DNA of 64,000 nucleotides from Calliopum simillimum (taxonomy: Eukaryota > Arthropoda > Insecta > Diptera > Lauxaniidae): positions 26,031,964 to 26,095,963 of the forward strand of contig OX638370.1 in NCBI GenBank assembly GCA_951812925.1, read 5' to 3'. Positions 30,382-40,640 of the stretch are shown piece after piece. The notes below the pieces were generated by a model. That model made no database searches, was not told the DNA's origin, and saw only the letters and a list, made by a program, of their open reading frames with translations. Numbering within the stretch: position 1 is the first letter of the stretch; the number at the start of each line of letters is the position of its first letter. Both the position numbers and the translations under genes were made by a program.

Positions 30382-31260
30382 GATGATTCCACGTGCAGAA
30401 TACAAATTTAAATTTGAATGTTAATGGAATCAGAAGTCTTGGAGAAGGGTAGTAGAATGGGTGCCAAAAGAAAAATAAATTAATTTAATGATAACAAAAA
30501 AATTAACTTTTAACCAGTTGGCCTTTTGTTGGATAAATGGAATGCAATTTTATATTTTGCTTTTCTGTTTTGTTTTGTAATTTTACTTTGCGCTGTAATT
30601 TCTTTGGCCATTTATATTTAAATTTTTTATTTTATTTTTTTTTAAATGCAATTTGAACTGCAGATTCAGATTTCTCCGCTGTGCCGCAGTTGTTTTCTAC
30701 ACCATCACCACTCTGCAAACGTCTCCGTCATCAGCTACAACAACAAAGTCAATAGCGGAGTCACTTAAGGCAATGACGTGAGATCGGAAGTTTTGCACTG
30801 TTGTTCAGAGACACCCCCACTTTTTCTTCTTATCTGTTTTATTCAAATGGAGCACCCTTTATTTAGCTACTTTTTATATTAAACGCGTGCAATTGAATTT
30901 TATTTTTAAAAACGAATTTCCCTTTTTCTTATCTTTCACATTTCCTTTTAAGGTTGCTTTTCACTTATTTTGTTTTTTTTTTTCTTTTTTTTTTCAGTCT
31001 TCTTCAGAAAATATATCTTTCAGTTCTCCTCCGGAATGTTGAAATTCAATGATTCACATTTATTATTTACATCTTGGCACGCTTTTGATGATTTTTATGA
31101 AGAATTTTATGCAAAAATCTCACAATTTTTTATTAATTTTCACTTTTAAACACGTAAATCATAATAATTTCTTTTCTTTTGTTCTGCTTCGTTCAAACGA
31201 CATTGACGTTTCGAAAGAACTGTCAAACGTATAATTTTAAATAACAATGGTTGGCAAGTT
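30382..31260 (-). promoter_or_regulatory. Probable 5' UTR and promoter region of RN-tre
   Basis: Upstream of the RN-tre start. It contains a locally less AT-rich block at about 30,665-30,830 with CACCATCACCACTCTGCAAA and a repeat-free appearance, followed by T-rich tracts. No TATA box or transcription start can be fixed by eye; an unseen 5' non-coding exon is possible. Confidence 0.3.
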
Positions 31261-31479
31261 GTCAAAATAAACAAAAATGGAACCCTGATCTTGCCTTGCT
31301 ATCTGTCAAAAGACTAGAAAATTTTGACATTTTCGTAGTTTAAGAAGAAACAGCTTTTGTTATCGCTGCAACCAGGGTAATTCAACCATGAATTTTATAT
31401 GCTACTTACACATTCCGGTTTATTTTTTGTTATCCAAAATTTAGGGGAACCAATATTTAATAATATTTTCAAATAGTTC

Positions 31480-31845
31480 GTGCAAAATAGAGAGTTTGCG
31501 CATACTTTTTTTATCGTGTCTACACAGCACAGGCAAATCTGTGCAGTTTTCATATGTCGTCTAACAAAAATTGTGTTGCATATGTTCCAAAATAAATTAA
31601 CGAAAAACCGCATAATTTTCACGACAGACGCTATCACATTTAATATGAATTTAAAGAGTTAAGCGAGAAACACATAAAAAGTATGCATGCATCAAGAATT
31701 GTCATATTGAAGTCAAATAGTCAAAGTTTGCGCAAAAAATTTTTAGAAAATCAAAGGATGCACAGGCTACACTTTTGGCATGTGCAAACTTGAGACGTAT
31801 GCCGTCCACACGTACAAGCTTACATGCACAAACCACCACAACATA
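31480..31845. repeat. Diverged copy of the GTGTGGACGG repeat family
   Basis: Carries AGAGAGTTTGCGCATAC and TTTTTTATCGTGTC followed by CACAGGCAAATCTGTGCAG, the complement of the 34.80-34.90 kb sequence. It also has GCCGTCCACACGTACAAG near 31,800. Probably a rearranged relative of the element at 34.44-34.94 kb. Confidence 0.45.
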
Positions 31846-32501
31846 AGCTAGATTTAAAAAGACGTACGAATGTTTTCGTATGACTTGTTTTTTTATAGCA
31901 AAGTTCATACTACAAAAATTTTTGTTTTTCTTTTTTCTAATCGTTGTATAAATAAATAAAATGAGCTTAATGCAAAATGTAAATTTTATTTGTTTCTTTG
32001 GGCGTGTGCCAAATCAAAACTTTTACCTTGAGCAAATAGGGGTGAAAAAAAATTTCACTCTGGTGACTAAAATTTTTGTTTTTGCTGGGCCAAATGGATT
32101 ACAATTTCTGACAGATTCAATTTTTGACGTTTCAGATGATCGAACTTTTTTTACATTTGTTTCGTACATTTTTTAGCAATTGCAAAAAATAAATACGTTA
32201 AAAAATTCAAGATTTAAAAAAATGAAACCACTGATTAGGATATACATATTTTCTTTTAATTTTGAATATGTTAAGAGCTGCGGAGCTCATTTTCAATGAT
32301 AATGCTTGATTTAACGTGCCAAAAGAAACAAAAAATTGGCCATGTTATTATTTATTAAAGTACACCATTCTGGGAGTTTATTCCACAAAAATAATGTCCA
32401 AATGTAAGCCGTAGCTTTCGCAAATGCATAAACATAAAATAAAATGCACTACGTACGAGAGAGTAAGCAAATAAACTGTTTTTAAATTGTATCAGTAAAG
32501 A

Positions 32502-33001
32502 GCTGAACAGAATGATGAAGCTGTAGTATGCCGCTGTAGTACAAAATGAAGTGTAGCAGACGATGAAGCGTTTCGAGAATTTCTATAAACAGAATGGAGA
32601 AGTTCGCTTCATATGGATAGAGTTGCCGATCTCATTTCTTTATAAAATTTGCATAAAGTTTACAATGATATAACCTCTTGAAACTTAAAATATTTTTTAT
32701 AAATTTTATTCGCTGCTTTTCTTATAAAATTTGCATGAATTTTGCGATAAATCAACCTTTAAAATCATTAAAAAATGTTTACAAATTTATTTTCATCCAT
32801 TCGGTAACATTGTTCTTCTGTCAAAAGGCATGCAGCAAGCGACAAAGTTGAAAAGTTTGAACTTTGTACTACACCGCAAGCTTCAGCTACAGCGTTAACT
32901 TCACATTGTGTTGACGCTTATTTAAATATGTGTAGTCTACTTTTGACAGTTAGTCGCTTACTTCGTACTTCAAGCTGCAGCTACACATTCTGTTTCAGCA
33001 G
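32502..33001. repeat. Possible MITE with GCTGAACAGAATG ends
   Basis: The left end GCTGAACAGAATG and the right end CATTCTGTTTCAGC are near-complementary. GCTGTAGTA/GCAGCTACA words lie just inside each. No coding frame, and the target duplication is not clear. Confidence 0.35.
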
Positions 33002-33030
33002 TTAAAATAGAAAAAATTAACTAATGTGCT

Positions 33031-33348
33031 TCAACCATCACTTAGGAAATCATCATCTAAGTTAACATCTTTTATGTCGATATTATCGTCTAATGTAATA
33101 CCCTCAATTTCCAAATCCAATTCATCATCGCCATCGTCAGCTGAATGTGTATCAGCAGAAAGAGCAGTAGAGGCAACAACAACAGCAACTACAATTGGAG
33201 GTGCGCTTCGGCTTTCATCTCCACCGGCAACAAAGTCATCATGTTTTTTGTAGTCCGGTACATTTCCTTTATTATTTGATTCAAAACCACCTTTCTCCTC
33301 TGCCACTAGCTTCTCCTTTAAAGGATTCCGTTCAATATTCAATGGCAG
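33031..33348 (-). CDS. Orphan terminal-exon-like ORF, unknown protein
   Basis: 105 codons open from a good acceptor (T-rich tract then gtaag) to a TGA, with no Met codon in the frame. The sequence begins LPLNIERNPLKEKLVAEEK. It contains PDYKKHDDFVAGGDESRSAP and an Ala/Val/Thr stretch, and ends in a strongly acidic block (DDGDDELDLEIEGITLDD, then DIKDVNLDDDFLSD). The acidic, conserved-looking end suggests the C-terminus of a real protein. No upstream exon was recognised in the repeat-filled 1.7 kb before Snap29, so it may be a gene whose other exons I missed, or a fragment of a retrocopy. Confidence 0.45.
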   Translation of the reverse strand: MPLNIERNPLKEKLVAEEKGGFESNNKGNVPDYKKHDDFVAGGDESRSAPPIVVAVVVASTALSADTHSADDGDDELDLEIEGITLDDNIDIKDVNLDDDFLSDG

Positions 33349-33751
33349 CTTACAATAAAAACAAAAATTTGAATTTTTAAATTTATTTGTTTTCAATTTC
33401 GATTGTCAAAATTTTCAGTAGCCTCTGGGCTAGTACAAATTTTGACGCAACAATTTCACCTCATATGCTTCAAAAATTGTATATGGAACGTCAGAATTTG
33501 TATAGGTGAGTGAAATGTTTTCGATTGGCACAGGCCCTTTATTTATGTTATATTAATTTGTGACAGTCAAAACTTCAATCAAATTTTTGACCAAATCTTG
33601 TTCAAATTAGAAAATACAGTTATAAAACGTCCCTCTTTGCTCAGAATAATCGCTCTCTTATTGTATATCTATGTGGTTGTTAGTAATTTTTTGTTGTTGT
33701 CACTTATTTTGACAAGCTGTTATAACCTCCTATAATTGAATCATGATTTAA

Positions 33752-34015
33752 GGGCCGTCTACGCGCACAGTTTTACCTCAAGACTTACCTGCGCAGTTCA
33801 AAAGTGCGGACGTGCTTTCTTTGACTTTCCAAAGATTTTCTGTGCAAACTAAGCTTGCGCAGGCAAGTTGGAACGTGTGGACGGCGTACAGACCGTGCCT
33901 TCAATCTGTCGCTTAAATTGCAGTCTTCAAATGCATGTATATTGCATGTGATAGCTCTGTCATGAAAATTATGCGTTTTTTCATTGATTTATTTTGGAAA
34001 ATATACAAAAGAAAA
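33752..34015. repeat. Truncated copy of the GTGTGGACGG element
   Basis: Begins AGGGCCGTCTACGCGCACAG and matches the body of the 34.44-34.94 kb copy for about 250 bp (GACTTTCCAAAGATTTT, then AACGTGTGGACGGCGTACAG, CCGTGCCTTCAATCTGTCGC). The similarity stops near 34,015. Confidence 0.6.
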
Positions 34016-34234
34016 AACACACTCAAACCTCAACTCTCAAAAACCGCGGATGTTGACTCACCTTATTTTACAGTTTTTGATATGATGTGTTCTCTTTGAC
34101 AATATGAGCATTAAAACATATTTTAAATGTTTATATTTATACTTTATCAAGCATTGGTTTAGAAATTTGGACCATTGGACCATTGGACATATAAATAAAA
34201 AATAAAAATAAAGCAAACGCGTTTTATTGATAAG

Positions 34235-34437
34235 CCCCTACTCTTATGTAAAATTACTGTGGCTAGCAAGCTAGGTGTTTGATATATTATAGACTGATCC
34301 GAGGCCGAAGGCCGCCGCGAAGCCGGTGTTGGATTTTTGGGAGTTTCAAATACTGAGTTGCGGCCGCAGGCCGCCCACTTACCCCTACTCTTATGTAAAA
34401 CTACTGTGGCTAGCGAAGCCCGTGTTTGATATACTAT
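34235..34437. repeat. Direct repeat of about 57 bp with GC-rich palindromic spacers
   Basis: CCCCTACTCTTATGTAAAA, then TACTGTGGCTAGC and GTGTTTGATATA occur at 34,235-34,291 and again at 34,382-34,437. Between them are GC-rich snap-back words, GAGGCCGAAGGCCGCCGCG and GTTGCGGCCGCAGGCCGCC, quite unlike the AT-rich surroundings. The period is about 147 bp. Confidence 0.6.
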
Positions 34438-34440
34438 AAA

Positions 34441-34940
34441 GGGCCGTCCACACGCACAGTTTTACCTCAAGATTTACCTGCGCAAACTGGTTTGTGCAGG
34501 TAAGTCTGTACGTGTGGACGGCAAAAGTCAAGATTGCACAGTTCAAAAGTGCGACCTGTGCTTTCTTTGACTTTCCAAAGATTTTTTTGTGCAAACTAAG
34601 CTTGCGCAGGTAAATTGGAACGTGTGGACGGCGTACAGGCCGTGCCTTCAATCTGTCGCTTAAATTTCAGTCTTCAAATGCATGTATATTGCATGTGATA
34701 GCTCTGTCATGAAAATTGTACGTTTTTTTATTGATTTATTTTAGAAAATATGCAAAAGAAAAAATAATTCACATGAAAATAAAATGTTTGCTAGACGTCA
34801 TGTTTCTATGAAAATGAAGTATGCTGAAAACTGCACAGACTTGCCTGTGTCGTGTGGACGCGATAAAAAAAGTATGCGCAAACTCTCTAGTTTGCACGAA
34901 CTAGGTTTGCACAGGTAAGACAGTACGTGTGGACGGCCCT
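34441..34940. mobile_element. MITE with GGGCCGTCCACACG ends
   Basis: Perfect-looking inverted ends, GGGCCGTCCACACG and CGTGTGGACGGCCC, enclose 500 bp with several internal copies of ACGTGTGGACGG and TTTGCACAGGTAAG-type words in both orientations. The flanks AAA and TTT extend the palindrome, so the target duplication cannot be read. Confidence 0.65.
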
Positions 34941-35132
34941 TTAACCATCCCTGTCTGACCTTCTGAACGAGGCAAACCAAAATCTGACAACTTGTAAAAA
35001 TTATTAAAAAAGGTAAATTAGCAACGTATTTAGAAAAAATAATCTTTTGTCTTTTACATCCATACGTGTTAAGTTAAAATTTAGTAATAATACAAAGGAA
35101 ATCGTACAAAAAAGAGCTTTTGAGGTAAAAAC

Positions 35133-36148
35133 ATGGCGAACAATTATTTGCAGCCAGTGAATAATCATTTTGAAATGGGCGATGACCTAGAAGATGTAGA
35201 CGATGATCTTTTTCTCAACAATGCACGTACTAGCTCTGCGTCGGGAGGCGTTGTTGGTGCTGGCAGCGGAAATCCATGGAGAAGTACAAATCCCTTTGAA
35301 GACCAGCAGCAGACTTACGCTGAGAAACGACGACAGATTGAGTCACGCACATTAGAATCATCACAAAAAAGTTTAGGTAATTGCATACATACATACATAC
35401 ATAGGAGTATTAAAGGGGTGTATTAAACTGAATGACTATACATATTTTACGGTAAATTAAAAATCGGGAAAATTAAAACTTTTATTATTTGCTAGGATTG
35501 GTACTTCACACGTCATATTTCATTTTGTTTTATACAGGTCTTCTTTACGAGACTGAAGAGGTGGGAAAAGCAACAGCCATAGAATTAGCCAAGCAACGTG
35601 AACAACTGGAGAAGACAACCCGACAATTGGATGAAATTAACTCAACGCTACGTTTTAGTCAACGTCATCTAAATGGTTTAAAAAGTGTCTTTGGTGGTTT
35701 GAAAAATTATCTATCAGGCAATCGTGATATACAATCACCGCGTGGAACTTCTTCGCCTAGTGGTAGTCGCATATCTGAAGAACAACCAACATCAGTATCA
35801 ACCAATTCCACAGCAATAGCTACAGCATCAATGATGCCAGCATTGTCACCAGAAGAACGGTATGACAACCATCCAATTAGTCGCATACGTGATGATTCAA
35901 CGAATTTTTATCAGCGTGAACAAACGCAACAACAGCGTCAAAATAATCCTTTCGAAGAACAGCTGGAGGCGAATTTAGGAGAAATGTGTGATAATTTATC
36001 ACGTTTAAAATTCTTAGCCACTGATATGGGCACAGAAATAGAATCACAAAACGAAATGCTAGACAATATGAATTATAAAATTGAAGATGTTGATCTTAAG
36101 ATGACAAAGCAGAATAAAGAGATAAACAAAATGCTGGGCAAAAAGTGA
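35133..36148 (+). CDS. Snap29: SNAP29 (Ubisnap) Qbc-SNARE, two exons
   Basis: A 284-aa Qbc SNARE. Exons are 35133-35376 and 35538-36148, with a gtaatt donor and a tatacag acceptor in phase 1. SNAP29 supplies two helices to SNARE complexes, including the syntaxin 17 complex that fuses autophagosomes with lysosomes. Visible features: two NPF motifs (STNPFEDQ near the N-terminus and NNPFEEQ before the second helix); SNARE helix 1 around YETEEVGKATAIELAKQREQ and LDEINSTL; helix 2 from LGEMCDNLSRLKFLATDMG to the C-terminal NKMLGKK. There is no Cys cluster for palmitoylation, as expected for SNAP29 rather than SNAP25. The ATG lies in an AAACATGG context. A poly(A) signal AATAAA is at 36479-36484. 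Confidence 0.93.
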
Positions 36149-36689
36149 AACCAATGCTTTTTGCATAAATTTTTTCAAAGCTATTTTGAAGAAAGCTCTA
36201 CGATGGTTGAAAATGATTTTGCAAGTGAACGTCTTAAACGCATAAACACATTTTGAATTAAATTTTCATTTACAAAAGTAGAAAATATCAGTCAATATTC
36301 AAAAACATCAAATTTCTTACAAATGCATAAAAGCCACGCTTTTTCTTTTCCACATAATATAATGTATTTTTTTCGTATTTTCATATATAGTAACATTCTA
36401 AAAACCATATACATATTATTATCTGAATTATTAGTTATTAGTTTTTTAGCAAACGCATACATTTATGGTATAACCCAGAATAAAATATTGTAGATCTAAG
36501 TTATATTAAATAAAATTGGTTATTATTTTGTATTTAATGTTGATTAATTTCTTTAAGAGTAAAGTAGGAAACTGCAGAATTTTCATAGAAACATTGATTT
36601 CAACCTGTTTTCTTTCATGGCTCAATTCCTTTAGCACAATTTCCCACGAAAGTAATTGAAACCACACGGATTACGAAATAGGCCTGATT

Positions 36690-36860
36690 GATTTGAAAAA
36701 TGTTTAAATTGATTTGGAAAATGTTTAAATTGATTTGGAAAATGTTTAAATTGATTTAAAAAAACAGGGGTTAAATTTGATTTGGAAAAAGATTATTTTG
36801 CTAAAGAAAAAGATAAAATTGAATTGAATAGATATCAATTTGTTGTGGAAAAGGTGTGAA
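36690..36860. repeat. Short array of TTTAAATTGATTTGGAAAATG repeats
   Basis: Three to four tandem units of about 23 bp (AAATTGATTTGGAAAATGTT), then diverged units, ending TTGTTGTGGAAAAGGTGTG. It is the same family as the 26.0-27.1 kb arrays. Confidence 0.6.
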
Positions 36861-37012
36861 AATTCTGTAAAAATTTTATGAAAACTGAACAAAAAATGTG
36901 GAAACGCCATTCCGTTCTATTGGATCGAAGCAGTGTGTGTCGCAGCTGTAAATTCTTAAAAAAAAGTTTGCGAAAAAAAACCTTGTAGTTTATTAAAAAA
37001 ATATTTGTAAAT

Positions 37013-37936
37013 CTAAGCACTTGTACCCGCCATTTTCATAACATCGTGGTCTTTCTCATAGCTTAGTTCCAGCACTGTATCGTCATCTATTGACATGGCT
37101 TTGATATCATCCTCTGCTTTTCCACCTTCGTTTTGCTCTGCTATTTTCGTCTGCAAAGGCAACGCTTGCAAGCACCGGCTCTCGTCATTATCATTACTCA
37201 GTTCATCGCTGCTATCTGCCAAAAGTTGATCAACATGTGGATCCTCATCATCAGAGCTGTCTTCTTCCAATTGTTCTTGCAGCTCGTAAATGGCATGCAT
37301 AAGCACATTAAAATCATTACGCCGAAAATGCATTTTTCGGTCAAGTTTTCGTTTTTCCTCATTTAACTGTGCCAAATCGCGTTTAAGGACGTCAAGCTGC
37401 TGCATTAATTCTTTGCGATCGGGTTGCGCCTTAATAAGTTTTGCCAACATGTCATATTCCATGCGATTTTTGCGAATTTGCTTCGCAAGCACCAGTTCGC
37501 ATTTGCTCTGTTCGATGTCCTGTTTGGCCATTTCGATACTTTTATCGATGCTGTCTGAGAGTTTGCCATAATTTTGCAGCTCCTCCTTTAGCATGTGGTT
37601 GATGTGTTGTGATTTTGCCGTTGCAAAGCTGTACTGAGCCATTTGTGCCATAAGTCGGTCGTAAATTACTTGACTGGGAAAAATAAATGAAAATGAGTTT
37701 CAAACTGAAGTTTTATTAGTGGAATATATTTACTTATTTTCAGGAGCATCGTTACGTCCATGACACCATTTCAGAAATTGTTTTAGTAATATGTTAAGTC
37801 GACGGTCGTCGCCAGTGCCGTCGCCATCAATTAAGAGACGGCGTTTTATGATTTCCTCTGCGAATTAAAGAATAGAATCAAAAGAATTTCTCAATTAATA
37901 TTTCCCAAAGGAAAGTAGTTGTTTACCATCGCTCAT
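37013..37936 (-). CDS. thoc7: THO complex subunit 7, three exons
   Basis: A 264-aa coiled-coil subunit of the THO/TREX complex, which couples transcription to mRNA export in the nucleus. Exons are 37927-37936 (only ten coding bases, MSD plus G), 37734-37857 and 37013-37673, with phases 1 and 2 matching. The protein begins MSDEEIIKRRLLIDGDGTGD, then RRLNILLKQFLKWCHG and NNQVIYDRLMAQMAQYSFA, the conserved THOC7 N-terminus. Coiled coil follows from about residue 65 to 175, then an acidic tail (EDSSDDEDPH, LADSSDELSNDNDESR). A model starting at the MAQMAQ methionine would miss the two 5' exons. A minus-strand AATAAA sits only about 20 bases past the stop. Confidence 0.93.
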
Positions 37937-38333
37937 CTTGATGAAATCTGAAAACCGCAAACAAATATTTGACACTTCAGTATCAGCTGGCAAGTTCATA
38001 GTGCTGCCACCTTCTAAAAGTGCACTTAACCATAGAGAAGACGTTTTAACCGAAATTCACCGTCATCCAAATAAACATAACTTGTAGCATTATTAATTTG
38101 AATTGGACAAAAATATATACTGCACTCTTCATAATATATATGTCTGATTTTATTTTACATTCCCAGTCGGCTGGGAGGACCCTGTCTATAATCGAAATTC
38201 CCATAAAACCTGAAAAAACACCTACATAGTACGGAAATCTGGCATCTTCCCATTGTCAGACAGTTGAATTTGTATCCTTGGAATGTTTTTAAAATAACTT
38301 CAATAAATTTTGTGTTTAGCCAAATTTTATAAC
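37937..38333. promoter_or_regulatory. Shared 397-bp head-to-head promoter region
   Basis: Separates the divergent start codons of THOC7 (minus) and the Ice2-like gene (plus), so both 5' UTRs and promoters must lie here. A tgtttag acceptor-like sequence just before the plus-strand ATG leaves room for a tiny upstream exon. No TATA-box pattern is obvious, which suits housekeeping genes. Confidence 0.5.
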
Positions 38334-40439
38334 ATGACATCCTCGCCAAAACCATCTAGCATTGGCTATCAAGGGCACACAGTCTTCCGCAATCAGCCGT
38401 CATATAAGTATTTCAATAAATCATTCGAAGATCTAACTGATGCAATTTTCCTTGGGTTAAACGAAGTTCATCCGCATTTTTTACGTGAAAAGCAGCTGAA
38501 AAAAGATTCCAGCCTTTTTAAATTGATTGATCCTCGTAATAAACAGCCTGTCACACAGTTCTATATTGACCACACGACGCGACATGCACCAGCAATTTTT
38601 AAAAGCTTGCAGCACACATCTAGGATGACAAAGGAGCAGCATGTGGTCAGTTTACGAGTATTGCAAGCGTTGAGACATCAACAAGAAGTATCAGAAGCAG
38701 ATCTACTTGTCTACAGAAGAACAACTTCAAATCGAGAAACTGAAAGAATTGAATTTTTAAAATTCATCAATGAGTTTAGTCAAACGCAACGTGAACGCAT
38801 ATATGCACCTGTTAGTCGTTTGGTTACACTATACGCAGATTGGTACCGTAGGAAAATAAAACTACTTATCAGCTTGACAGAAAATGCGAGCTACAACACT
38901 CAGACCGGATTGCCATATATAAGCGCTTGTGCCAATAGTGAACAAAATATAGAGGTGGCTGATGTGCAGGTATTAGAACGAAAAGGCTTGTTACCGGTGT
39001 GGAATCAAGAGGAAACAAATCTTACAATTTTGCATAGGAATCTTGAAACATTTTCGAATTTCTCTGCCGAATCATCTGTAAAGCTGGAGGAGCATACTAC
39101 TACTGCTAGTGGAGACTTGGAAAATGTAGGCGGATTTAATTTTAATATACCACTAGATGCATTATTATTTTTGTTTACTGCTGGTGATTATATCGACTTG
39201 CCAACAGAAGTAATGCTAGATATTAATAGTGAGGGATCTGAAAAAGCAATTTCATTTCATACGATGTTGCCAGCTAGAAATTGTGGATGGCACACGAATG
39301 CTCAAGTTGTGGACCATGCATTTCAAGCGTTTCAAAGCTTTTCACAACAAAAAAAGTGGTTGCGCTTTGATAATGGTGCAGCGTTTGTTTTACAGTCAAT
39401 AAAAATTGAAGAAATTGCTGCAGGGCTTGGCAGCATTAAACGTGAATTTCAGCCGCAGCTTTTTGATGATTTCCTTAAAAATCAGCAGACAATTCAACAA
39501 GATTCAAATGAAAAACTTAAGCTTTGTACAGCTATAGTGCAATGGAAACTGAGGGACACATGCAGCGAAGAAGAGATTCAAATTAAGACTGCTCTGCCAC
39601 AGCCTCCAGCTCTTGATGAGAACGCCAAAGACTTCTTAGGTGGATTTACCATAAAACTGGAGTATAAACCTCAGTTTGGCTGTGAAGTCATGACGAAATA
39701 TGAACTACTAAAAGAATGGCTTATACTGCGCTTATTGGCCTCGAATAAACAGGAGGTAGTATTGCAACGACTACGCGTGTCTGCTTCTAATTTTGAGACA
39801 TTGTTAAGCGAGCGTCTTGTGTGCTCTCAAATTGAACATGAACTTTCAACAGTTTACTCGGTCAAACTGCCACGTCTGCTTAGCGGTCTATATGAATTCT
39901 TAAAAATGTTGCAACGCATTCCATCCGGACGGTACATTTTACGCTACAATGCCAAATTCCGTGATAAACTTATGCTTTGCGCACCATCACAAGAAATAAC
40001 ACGAAATACGATTTTTCTTCACTCCTTGATGCAGACAGAACCCAATAATTTGGCATTTATGACACAGAACCATTTTTTACCCATCGATAATGATTTGTGT
40101 AGCGCCATGCATTTATATCATAAGGTTTTACCGTGTGCTTTTAAGCCTTTGCTCCATTCAACGGCAAATACCGCAAAAGGAAGGAATTGGAGGAATCAGA
40201 CGAATCCAAAGTGTAGGATATTAAGCGATCGTGATTATGTCCTATCAAGAGTACAAAAGAAATCTGCTATTGTAAACGCAAAAGAGAAGCAGCAAGAAAT
40301 AAAGCGGAAACGTTTACAAAAGGCAAGGCGAAGAAGTCTTTTAAGAAATAAAAAAGAGGCAGAACGAAAAAAACAGCAAGATGAGAAGGAATTGCAACAA
40401 GAAATTGAATTTGATAAAATGTTGTTTGGGTTATCGTAA
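38334..40439 (+). CDS. Probable little elongation complex subunit 2 (Ice2/NARG2-like)
   Basis: A single-exon frame of 701 aa starting MTSSPKPSSIGYQGH. The in-frame extension upstream lacks an ATG. The N-terminal half is globular and helical. A conserved-looking block near residues 440-475 reads FTIKLEYKPQFGCEVMTKYE, then LLKEWL. It is followed by RLLSGLYEFLKMLQRIPSGR and YILRYNAKFRDKL, resembling the NARG2 C-terminal domain. The last 60 residues are a basic then acidic coiled coil (KRKRLQKARRRSLLRNKKEA). Ice2 with Ice1 recruits RNA polymerase II machinery to snRNA genes. The frame is certainly a real gene; the family name is from memory of the domain and is less sure. AATAAA lies at 40488-40493. 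Confidence 0.7.
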   Translation: MTSSPKPSSIGYQGHTVFRNQPSYKYFNKSFEDLTDAIFLGLNEVHPHFLREKQLKKDSSLFKLIDPRNKQPVTQFYIDHTTRHAPAIFKSLQHTSRMTKEQHVVSLRVLQALRHQQEVSEADLLVYRRTTSNRETERIEFLKFINEFSQTQRERIYAPVSRLVTLYADWYRRKIKLLISLTENASYNTQTGLPYISACANSEQNIEVADVQVLERKGLLPVWNQEETNLTILHRNLETFSNFSAESSVKLEEHTTTASGDLENVGGFNFNIPLDALLFLFTAGDYIDLPTEVMLDINSEGSEKAISFHTMLPARNCGWHTNAQVVDHAFQAFQSFSQQKKWLRFDNGAAFVLQSIKIEEIAAGLGSIKREFQPQLFDDFLKNQQTIQQDSNEKLKLCTAIVQWKLRDTCSEEEIQIKTALPQPPALDENAKDFLGGFTIKLEYKPQFGCEVMTKYELLKEWLILRLLASNKQEVVLQRLRVSASNFETLLSERLVCSQIEHELSTVYSVKLPRLLSGLYEFLKMLQRIPSGRYILRYNAKFRDKLMLCAPSQEITRNTIFLHSLMQTEPNNLAFMTQNHFLPIDNDLCSAMHLYHKVLPCAFKPLLHSTANTAKGRNWRNQTNPKCRILSDRDYVLSRVQKKSAIVNAKEKQQEIKRKRLQKARRRSLLRNKKEAERKKQQDEKELQQEIEFDKMLFGLS

Positions 40440-40640
40440 AAATTTTCGATTTTAATAATTTACGTACCAGTATAAGTATTTCACATAAATAAAGCTAGTT
40501 TTCCATAAGTTTTGGATTTAGAAAATGAATTAAAAGACTAAAAAACAAATTATAATGGTACTTTCTAATGAGTTCTAATTTGTAACATTGAGTCTGAGGC
40601 ATAAAAAAAGTATTTTTACACTTTAATATCAATTTCTTTT

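Noticed and set aside
37133..37571. Plus-strand frames opposite THOC7
   Set aside because: Antisense of the well-supported THOC7 coding exon.
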